From an uncultured Lachnospiraceae bacterium (GTDB lineage Bacteria; Bacillota; Clostridia; Lachnospirales; Lachnospiraceae): a stretch of DNA of 23,822 bases. The stretch lies in the NCBI GenBank assembly GCA_902803355.1, contig CADCPP010000075.1, positions 1 to 23,822 on the forward strand, given 5' to 3'. Within the stretch, counting starts at the first letter, position 1. Every line of letters starts with the position of its first letter. Below, piece by piece: positions 1-6,458 of the stretch. The translations under genes and the position numbers were made by a program. The notes beneath the pieces were generated by a model. It did no database searches. It was not told where the DNA came from and saw only the letters and a program-made list of their open reading frames with translations.

Positions 1-1
1 G

Positions 2-832
2 CAGGAATTCATCCAGCGCTTCGCCGCGAACGCCTCCAAGTCCAAGCAGGCAACGAGCCGCAAGCGTGCCCTGGAAAAGATCCAGCTGGACGACATCCGT
101 CCTTCCAGCCGCAAGTATCCCTATATCGATTTCCGCCCGGACCGCACGATCGGCAACGAGGTCCTGGAGGTCAGCCACCTGACCAAGTCTATCCAGGGCG
201 TAAAGATCCTGGATGACATCAGCTTCGTGCTGCGCCATGACGACAAGGTCGCTTTCGTGGGCGCCTATGAATTCGCCAAGACCGTGCTCTTCCAGATCCT
301 CATGGGCGAGATGGAGCCCGACAGCGGTTCCTACAAATGGGGCGTCACCACGAGCCGCGCCTACTTCCCTAAGGACAGCTCGGCCGAGTTCAAGGCGGAC
401 CTGACCATCACCGAATGGCTGACCGGCTACTCTCCCGTGAAGGACATGACCTACGTGCGTGGGTTTCTCGGCCGCATGCTCTTTGCAGGCGATGACGGCG
501 TGAAGAAGCTGACCGTTCTTTCCGGCGGCGAGCGCGTGCGCTGCATGTTCTCGAAGATGATGATCAGCGGCGCGAACGTGCTGCTCTTTGACGAGCCCAC
601 CAACCATCTGGACATGGAATCCATCACGGCCTTAAACAACGGCATGATCAAATTCCCGGGCGTGATCCTCTTCACCTCCCGCGACCATCAGATCGTCCAG
701 ACCACCGCAAACCGCATTATTGAGATCATTCAGGGCAAGATCATCGACAAGATCACGACCTATGATGAATATCTGGCAGACGACGTCATGGCAATGAAGC
801 GCATGGTCTACACTGCCTCCACCGAAGACTGA
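2..832 (+). CDS. ABC-F family ATPase, C-terminal half (5' end outside window)
   Basis: The reading frame is open from base 2 and ends at TGA 830-832, giving about 276 residues, roughly half of a usual ABC-F protein (about 530). The first 30 or so residues (FIQRFAANASKSKQATSR) match the end of the inter-domain linker. The second nucleotide-binding domain follows: a Walker A-like P-loop reading GAYEFAKT, signature LSGGERVRC, and Walker B LLFDEPTNHLD with the catalytic Glu. ABC-F proteins act on the ribosome (translation factors or antibiotic resistance); the WGVTTSRAYFPKD stretch fits the YbiT-like branch as I recall it. Oddities are the P-loop lacking the usual second and third glycines and an Arg where the switch His is expected (FTSRDH). 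The zinc-ribbon gene follows 31 bases later with no terminator, so they may be co-transcribed. The family call is firm; the exact subgroup is not. Confidence 0.9.
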   Translation, partial: QEFIQRFAANASKSKQATSRKRALEKIQLDDIRPSSRKYPYIDFRPDRTIGNEVLEVSHLTKSIQGVKILDDISFVLRHDDKVAFVGAYEFAKTVLFQILMGEMEPDSGSYKWGVTTSRAYFPKDSSAEFKADLTITEWLTGYSPVKDMTYVRGFLGRMLFAGDDGVKKLTVLSGGERVRCMFSKMMISGANVLLFDEPTNHLDMESITALNNGMIKFPGVILFTSRDHQIVQTTANRIIEIIQGKIIDKITTYDEYLADDVMAMKRMVYTASTED

Positions 833-863
833 CAGCACTTTCCATTTTGAAAGGAGAAACCAC

Positions 864-1481
864 ATGTCTAAATATTGCACAAACTGCGGCGCTACGCTGG
901 ATGACGACGCGCTCTTCTGTCCGGAGTGCGGAACCCGCATAGAAGCAGTCCCTGCCGCGGCTGCTTTGGCAGCAGAGGAGGCCCTCGCCCCGGAAAGCGA
1001 TGCCGCGCAGGAAGAGATATCTGCCTCCATGCCTGAACCTGATCCCGAACCTTTTGCCGCATCCAGCCCTGCGCCGGAAGCCGGACCGGAGGTCCGGAAG
1101 CCTGAGCCCCCTCGTCCTGAGACTGTGCGTGCGGAACAGGTCACGCAGACCGCCGTGCCCGTGCCGCCGGCAGCTCCCCTGCCTCAGCCGGAACCCGCTC
1201 CCGAGCGGAGCAAGGAAATCAGCACTGCCGGTTATTTCTGGCTCATGCTGCTCTACAGCATCCCGCTGATCGGCTTCATTGCCATGCTCATCTTCAGCTT
1301 TGCCGCGAAGAACAAAAACCTGAGGAATTTCGGACGCGCACACCTCGTATGGATCGTGGTCTGCCTCGTCCTCACCATCATACTGGTCCTGACCAGCGCC
1401 ATCCTGCTGCGGATCTACCACGTTGAGATCGACTGGGAACAACTTATGCAGAACCTCCGGAATCTGATTCCGGTGAAATAA
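864..1481 (+). CDS. Zinc-ribbon membrane protein
   Basis: A 205-residue protein starting after a good ribosome binding site (GAAAGGAG, 847-860 region). The N terminus holds a four-cysteine zinc ribbon (C5, C8, C19, C22; YCTNCG ... FCPECG). Residues about 30-120 are a low-complexity Pro/Glu/Ala linker, and the C terminus has two hydrophobic helices (about 123-145 and 153-175) separated by a short basic stretch. The layout suggests a cytosolic zinc ribbon tethered to the membrane by a flexible arm. Such zinc_ribbon_2-type proteins are common in Firmicutes and mostly have no known function. The next gene, 15 bases downstream, encodes a second protein with the same design, so the two are probably co-expressed. 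No function can be assigned beyond the domain layout. Confidence 0.85.
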   Translation: MSKYCTNCGATLDDDALFCPECGTRIEAVPAAAALAAEEALAPESDAAQEEISASMPEPDPEPFAASSPAPEAGPEVRKPEPPRPETVRAEQVTQTAVPVPPAAPLPQPEPAPERSKEISTAGYFWLMLLYSIPLIGFIAMLIFSFAAKNKNLRNFGRAHLVWIVVCLVLTIILVLTSAILLRIYHVEIDWEQLMQNLRNLIPVK

Positions 1482-1496
1482 GAAAGGAGTGCTTCT

Positions 1497-1967
1497 ATGT
1501 CATTTTGTCCCAACTGCGGAAATAAACTTGACGGCGACCCGGCTTTCTGCCCCAGCTGCGGCACCAGACTGAAAGCGGCGAGATCGCAGAAAACGGATTA
1601 TTCCGACGATCTGAAGAAAGCTGCCGAGACCCTGAAGGATCTGACCGATACCCCGGATACCACGGATCACTACGATCCCCGCGATATCTCCGAAAATAAG
1701 CTCATGGGGATCCTCTGCTATCTGAGCATTCTGTGGCTGATCCCCTTCTTTGTCGCGAAGGATTCCCCCTTTGTCCGCTTTCACTTAAATCAGGGCCTCC
1801 TGGTGCTCATCGTGGGCATTGCCAGCTCCCTTCTTCACTTCATTCCCGTCGTCGGCTGGGTCGTGAGCGTCGCCGCCTTTGCCCTGGCTGTCATCGGCAT
1901 TGTTTATGTGTGTCAGGGAAAGGTCCAGGAGCTGCCCCTGATCGGAAAATACAAACTGCTGAGCTGA
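1497..1967 (+). CDS. Zinc-ribbon protein with DUF4870-like membrane domain
   Basis: A 156-residue protein preceded by AGAAAGGAG. It has an N-terminal zinc ribbon (C4, C7, C18, C21; FCPNCG ... FCPSCG), a charged linker to about residue 65, and then a membrane domain starting ENKLMGILCYLSILWLIPFF. The motif VRFHLNQGLLVLI and the closing pattern GKVQELPLIGKYKLL are typical of DUF4870/Tic20-like small membrane proteins, which have about three helices. Function is unknown for the family. It lies 15 bases after the other zinc-ribbon gene and is followed within 30 bases by a strong terminator, so this is the last gene of the transcript. The resemblance between the two neighbours is confined to the zinc ribbon; their membrane parts differ. 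Confidence 0.87.
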   Translation: MSFCPNCGNKLDGDPAFCPSCGTRLKAARSQKTDYSDDLKKAAETLKDLTDTPDTTDHYDPRDISENKLMGILCYLSILWLIPFFVAKDSPFVRFHLNQGLLVLIVGIASSLLHFIPVVGWVVSVAAFALAVIGIVYVCQGKVQELPLIGKYKLLS

Positions 1968-1993
1968 GCCCTGCTCTCCTCTCAGACAGGCAG

Positions 1994-2025
1994 AACGCGT
2001 CCTCTTTTGCGGACGCGTTTTTTTT
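1994..2025 (+). terminator. Rho-independent terminator after the zinc-ribbon genes
   Basis: A perfect 9-bp stem (AACGCGTCC / GGACGCGTT) with an 8-base loop is followed directly by a run of T. It lies 27 bases after the stop of the second zinc-ribbon gene and separates that transcript from the TIR gene, which therefore needs its own promoter. Confidence 0.92.
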
Positions 2026-2030
2026 GTAGA

Positions 2031-2060
2031 TTGTCTGAAAAAACTATGGTACAGTATGAG
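2031..2060 (+). promoter_or_regulatory. Possible weak promoter for the TIR gene
   Basis: TTGTCT (2031-2036), an 18-base gap and TATGAG (2055-2060) match the sigma-A consensus at four of six positions each. It is placed just after the terminator and 30 bases before the TIR start codon. The match is weak, but transcription should begin in this short gap because the upstream transcript is terminated. Confidence 0.35.
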
Positions 2061-2090
2061 TGGAAACGGAGACGAGGAGGCGAATCAACG

Positions 2091-4835
2091 ATGGAACAGC
2101 AATCCTATTGCGCATTTATCAGTTACCGGCATGAATCGCCGGATCAGGAGATCGCGAAGGCGCTTCATACCGCGATCGAAACCTATGGCATCCCCGGAAG
2201 CGTTCGCAGACAGACCGGAAAAAAGCGCATGGGCAAGGTCTTCCGTGACCAGGAAGAACTGCCTTTATCGTCGGATCTCGGCGCGGACATCGAGGCAGCG
2301 CTGGACAGAAGTGAGTGGTTCATCGCGATCTGCTCGCCCCGCTATCTTGAAAGCAAATGGTGCCTCAGAGAACTCGAATATTTCATCGAACACAAGGGAA
2401 ATGACCATGTGCTGACCGTGCTTGTCGAAGGCGAGCCAAAGGACAGCTTTCCGGAGATGATCCGTTTTGCCGAAAATGCCGACGGGACAAAAACGGAGAT
2501 CGAGCCCCTGGCCGGCGATGTACGCGCCGAAACGCTCTCAAAGAGCATCGCCAGGCTGAAGAACGAAAAGCTGCGCCTTCTCGCGCCGATGCTTGGGCTG
2601 GGCTTTGATGATCTGAAGCGCCGCGCGAGGCAGCGGAAGATCCGCATCACGGCAGCCGTAAGCTTGGCGACACTCGTCGCTGCCGCAGCACTGACGACAT
2701 TTCTGATCATCAATCACAATCGCAGCGAAGCGCTCCGGCGCGAGGCGGAGGAGCAGGCAAGCATCGCAGCGGAGCAGTCAAGGCTGGCTGCAGAAGAACA
2801 GAGCCGCGCCGCGGAAGAACAGCGCCGTGCCGAAGAGGAGCAGCGACGTGCCGAGGAAGAGCGCAAAAACGCGGTCAGAAACGATCTCGGCGAGCGGATG
2901 GAGCGTGCGCGGGCAGCCCTCGACCAGGGAGAAAAGCGCGAGGCGGCACGGATCCTTGCAGACGCCCTCGACATCAGCGAGCAGAACGAAGGAATGCGCC
3001 GCGATGAGCTTCTTGCCCTGATGCGCCGCACGATGTACATCGAACCGTTCTCGCTCGTCTCCCGTTTCAACAATCAGAACATGCAGCTGCTTTACATCGA
3101 ACCATCGCCGGACGGCACGCGGGCAGTCGGCGTGGTCAACAACAACTCGATCGCCATGGTCGACCTGGTGCAGAACGAGATCCTGTATACCGTAACCGCG
3201 GAGAACGCGATCATGATGCGGCCGCACTTTTCCGAAGACGGCACGCGTTTTCTGGCCGACTGCGATTACGGACGCTTCGTGCAGGTCTGGAATACGGAAG
3301 ACGGATCGGAAGCCTTCCGCTACATGAGCAAGGCGAACAAGCCCTATGAGATCATGAACGTCTGCTTCTGGAAAGACAGCCGGACGCTCCTCCTGCAGGA
3401 TGCGGACAAATTCCTGCTGGTCGATGAAGCCGGCAGCGAGAAGCTGTTCTATACCGTGGGCACGCAGATGGACGATTACGATCCGGACAATAATTTCCTG
3501 ACGCGCCTGATGGACGCGCCTCTGGATAAGATCTTCACGAACGTTGCAGACGGCTATGCCATGCAGATGCTGGTATCACCGAAACGGGACCGCGTCGTCC
3601 TGACCGGCAAGGCCGGCGAGACCGCGGTCATCGTGCTGGACGGCGAGGGAAAACGCCTGTTCATCCCGGCTCTTCCGAATGATCCGGACTGCAAGATGCC
3701 GGGGACCTTTGCCGATAAATGGGCCCTCTCGCCGGATGGGAAGACGCTGTGCCTCCTGTCCATGTACCATGTCATTGCCGGATGGGACATGAGCAGCGGG
3801 AACATGCTGTTCATCGACTGGATCGAAGGGACCTCCTCCTGGGATATGCCGTCACAGCCCATCTTTTCACCCGATTCATCGCGCATCGCGTACACCTTCG
3901 GTCCCACGCTGTATGTTTCCGACGCCAGAACGAACGAGGGGATCGTGACAGCGAATATCGACGACACGAGTTATACGCCCTCGCTCTCCTTCTCTTCCGA
4001 CGGCAAGCACCTTCTCATGACCAACGAAGCCATGTTCATCATCAATGCGGAGACCTGGGTCCCGGAACTCATCGAATCTGCGGAAGGGACGAACTACAAC
4101 GGCATCGTTCCGATGGACAGCATGGTGCTCTGCTCGCGCTATGACGGCGTGATCAACTTCTACAGTCTGCCGAAGCTTGCCTCCGTCACGGAAGAGGCCG
4201 GTTTTGCGGGAGCGCTCCTCGAACCGTATCTTGCGCAGCGGGCGGTGGAATGCGTTACGCTCTTTGGTCAGCACGAACTCTCTCCCACGTTTAAGGAGAC
4301 CAATTTCTACAAGGATTATCCCTCCCGAATGGCTTTCTCTCGTGACGGAAGCACCGCTGCGATCGTATACCCGGACGGGACCATCGAACTGTTTGAAACG
4401 CAGGGGGACGGCAAGGTGGCCGATACGATAGGCCAACTGTACACCTACATCAACGCGGTAGCGATCACCGAGGACCGCCTGATCGCGATCGATATGGACA
4501 CGCGCATGATGGTCTATAACATGAAAACGAAGTCCGTGGAAAAGATCTGGAAGAACGAAACACAGTACTCCTCGTTTTCTTTCAACGCGGACGCCAGTCT
4601 GATGACAGCGCTGTGCGAAGGAAAAACAAAGATCGATGTCTTCGATCTGAATGACGGGTGCCGGCTGCTCTTCTCTCTGCACGCCGATGAACCGTTCTCG
4701 GAAGCGACATTTTCCGAGGACGGTGCGTATGCAGTCGGGAAGACTGAGTCCGGTTCTTATGTGATCGGGGATCTGTTTGCCGATGAAGAGGCGCTGATCA
4801 CGCGCCTCCGCGTATTCGCGGCGGGCACGGAGTGA
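2091..4835 (+). CDS. TIR - transmembrane - coiled coil - beta-propeller protein
   Basis: 914 residues. The start chosen is ATG 2091, 11 bases after GAGGAGG; an in-frame ATG at 2007 lies inside the terminator and is rejected. Residues about 5-150 form a TIR domain: CAFISYRH (7-14), KVFRDQEELP (49-58), FIAICSPRY (77-85) and SKWCLREL (88-95), where E94 lies at the position of the catalytic Glu of NAD-cleaving TIRs. A basic stretch precedes one hydrophobic helix (about 186-208). A long Glu/Ala/Arg coiled coil (about 211-260) follows, then at least eight repeats of the S-x-D-G type (SPDGTRAVG, SEDGTRFLA, SPDGKTLCL, SSDGKHLLM, SRDGSTAAI and others), indicating a WD40-like beta-propeller to the C terminus. 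TIR domains are known to act as NAD+ hydrolases, as signal-nucleotide producers, or only as adaptors; which applies here is not visible. It converges on the SLOG and HD-RyR operon with 14 bases between stops. Domain calls are strong; a role in immunity is inference. Confidence 0.93.
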   Translation: MEQQSYCAFISYRHESPDQEIAKALHTAIETYGIPGSVRRQTGKKRMGKVFRDQEELPLSSDLGADIEAALDRSEWFIAICSPRYLESKWCLRELEYFIEHKGNDHVLTVLVEGEPKDSFPEMIRFAENADGTKTEIEPLAGDVRAETLSKSIARLKNEKLRLLAPMLGLGFDDLKRRARQRKIRITAAVSLATLVAAAALTTFLIINHNRSEALRREAEEQASIAAEQSRLAAEEQSRAAEEQRRAEEEQRRAEEERKNAVRNDLGERMERARAALDQGEKREAARILADALDISEQNEGMRRDELLALMRRTMYIEPFSLVSRFNNQNMQLLYIEPSPDGTRAVGVVNNNSIAMVDLVQNEILYTVTAENAIMMRPHFSEDGTRFLADCDYGRFVQVWNTEDGSEAFRYMSKANKPYEIMNVCFWKDSRTLLLQDADKFLLVDEAGSEKLFYTVGTQMDDYDPDNNFLTRLMDAPLDKIFTNVADGYAMQMLVSPKRDRVVLTGKAGETAVIVLDGEGKRLFIPALPNDPDCKMPGTFADKWALSPDGKTLCLLSMYHVIAGWDMSSGNMLFIDWIEGTSSWDMPSQPIFSPDSSRIAYTFGPTLYVSDARTNEGIVTANIDDTSYTPSLSFSSDGKHLLMTNEAMFIINAETWVPELIESAEGTNYNGIVPMDSMVLCSRYDGVINFYSLPKLASVTEEAGFAGALLEPYLAQRAVECVTLFGQHELSPTFKETNFYKDYPSRMAFSRDGSTAAIVYPDGTIELFETQGDGKVADTIGQLYTYINAVAITEDRLIAIDMDTRMMVYNMKTKSVEKIWKNETQYSSFSFNADASLMTALCEGKTKIDVFDLNDGCRLLFSLHADEPFSEATFSEDGAYAVGKTESGSYVIGDLFADEEALITRLRVFAAGTE

Positions 4836-4849
4836 TCCTCCGGATCGTA

Positions 4850-6445
4850 TCACAAATTAAAATCAGCCGTATTGTCACGCTGGTAGGAGCACCAGTTGAC
4901 ATTCTCGATCAATTCCTCGCGGGCGATGAGAAGAAGCAGACCGGGCGTCTCGCCGAAGCGGTCAATGCGGTCAAGGACCGTCCGGTAAAACTGCTCCATT
5001 CTGACATGGTCGGACGTTACCCGCGGCAGCGACAGGCGGCCGTAATAGTTCGAGATGAACAGCGCTGCCGCCGAAATGCTGCCGAGAAGCAGCCCCCACA
5101 GCGTACGGTATGTCTGTGCCCCTTCGATCTGCCCGGAGAAAGGCAGAAGGCCGCCCCAGACCAGCTCAAATACCAGCACGGCCAGATACAGCAGAATACT
5201 GATCCGCAGGGCAGCGCCGACGATCCTCTCGCTTCCTTTAAAGGAACGTTTTGAGCGTTCGATCGCCCTCTGATGGTAGCGGTGCTGCTGCTCCACCCAT
5301 ACGTCACGTATGCGGTGGACGGCAGCCGGCTCCTCTGCGGCAGCACAGGCATTTAACGCCGCAGCGACCCATGCCGCCTCGCTCTTCACCGCCCACGGAA
5401 GAATATCCGCGGCGGATCCGCCTCTGCCTGCGTAGCGCAGAAACGCCTGTACGCGCAGTCCTTCCGCAAGCATCCGGTATTCCAGATAGCGCCTGTGCGG
5501 CGCGGAGCGCCTCTCGCGGTGCTGCAGGATCCAGGCAAGCAGCAGCATGGCCCCGCAGACCAGGATCATCGGGTGCAGGCCGGCCTCATCGTAAAGCAGA
5601 AAAGCGACCGTGATGACCGTGCTGATGATCGCAAAGGCAGCCAGGATCTTTCGATACATTCCCGCAAAGCGGATGCTTAAGGCATCCGCTTTTGCATACA
5701 GCGTTTCCATCCGGTCCAGGCATTCATCTGCTTCCCGTTCCGCGGGCAGGAGCGCATGCTGCGCCGGCGTTTCTTTTCCCGCAAGTCTGTTGAACTCATC
5801 GCTGCGTGTAAGGATCTCCTCAAAAGCGGCCTGATCGCCAAGAAAACTTACTTTTCCCGCATCTGCGGCATCATCAGCCCCGATTCGCGGGGTCTGAACC
5901 TGCCATACGGGGCAGCTTCCGCCAAGCGGGATAGCGGTTTTCGCATCATAGGCGCCTTCCAGGGCAAAACGAACGGTATCAGCGGTTCCGCAATGCGGCG
6001 CAGCGGTTTCCTTGCCGTCCCAGAGCGCAAGCAGCACGTGGGCATGCGCCGCCACATAGATGCCGGCCTGCCGGTAGGCAAAGTCTCTGTCCGGCGCAGG
6101 CGGCGCCTGCTCTGTCTCCGGCGCGGTAAAGCACGCTTTCGCAGCGCTGCAGAGGGTTCTGAAGCGCTGAAGATCTTCCCCGGAAAAGTCCTTCTCATAC
6201 TCTTCCTTTTCCATCGGAAGGACCGCGATCAGCGGGATGGACAGCCTGAGCGCCGCCTCGGCGCAAAGCTGGTCCGCCCCCTGCGCAAGACTGTTCAGCA
6301 TCACGATCCCGGAATGCGGACATTGATCGCGCAGTTCCCGGAGGATCTTTTCCACGGCGCCCGAAAGCAAGTCGCGGTCTTTGGTTCGGATGTCCCGATG
6401 TCCTGTCACGCCGACAACGATCGGGACCGTACCCTGCAGTGCCAT
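4850..6445 (-). CDS. SLOG-like nucleotide-sensor protein with four TM helices (SLATT/DUF4231-like)
   Basis: 531 residues from ATG 6445, which has AAAAAGGAG seven bases upstream; an ATG at 6490 would sit inside the preceding gene. The N terminus (about 7-185) resembles a Rossmann-like SLOG/LOG fold: VVGVTGHRD (10-18), LNSLAQGADQL (50-60), PLIAVLP (71-77) and HVLLALWDG (136-144). SLOG domains bind nucleotide-derived ligands. Then come helical segments and two hydrophobic hairpins, TM1-2 at about 267-284 and 292-308 and TM3-4 at about 412-431 and 449-467, each followed by conserved-looking helical segments (HRRYLEYRMLAEGLRVQ; REELIENVNWCSYQRD) like those in SLATT or DUF4231 effectors. The upstream HD-RyR gene ends 13 bases before, so the pair is surely one transcript. 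The inferred role is a membrane effector opened by a bound nucleotide. I am fairly sure of SLOG plus four TM, less of the exact subfamily. Confidence 0.82.
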   Translation of the reverse strand: MALQGTVPIVVGVTGHRDIRTKDRDLLSGAVEKILRELRDQCPHSGIVMLNSLAQGADQLCAEAALRLSIPLIAVLPMEKEEYEKDFSGEDLQRFRTLCSAAKACFTAPETEQAPPAPDRDFAYRQAGIYVAAHAHVLLALWDGKETAAPHCGTADTVRFALEGAYDAKTAIPLGGSCPVWQVQTPRIGADDAADAGKVSFLGDQAAFEEILTRSDEFNRLAGKETPAQHALLPAEREADECLDRMETLYAKADALSIRFAGMYRKILAAFAIISTVITVAFLLYDEAGLHPMILVCGAMLLLAWILQHRERRSAPHRRYLEYRMLAEGLRVQAFLRYAGRGGSAADILPWAVKSEAAWVAAALNACAAAEEPAAVHRIRDVWVEQQHRYHQRAIERSKRSFKGSERIVGAALRISILLYLAVLVFELVWGGLLPFSGQIEGAQTYRTLWGLLLGSISAAALFISNYYGRLSLPRVTSDHVRMEQFYRTVLDRIDRFGETPGLLLLIAREELIENVNWCSYQRDNTADFNL

Positions 6446-6458
6446 ATCGTCTCCTTTT

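Noticed and set aside
227..832. ATG 227 as the start of the ABC-F gene
   Set aside because: The same frame is open to the window edge, and the residues before 227 continue a recognisable ABC-F linker, so the gene begins outside the window.
2007..2090. ATG 2007 as the start of the TIR gene
   Set aside because: It lies inside the terminator hairpin of the previous transcript and has no ribosome binding site; ATG 2091 has GAGGAGG.
2740..2870. Short repeated units rich in GAGGAGCAG-like codons
   Set aside because: They encode a Glu/Ala/Arg coiled coil within the TIR protein, so this is protein low complexity and not a DNA repeat element.
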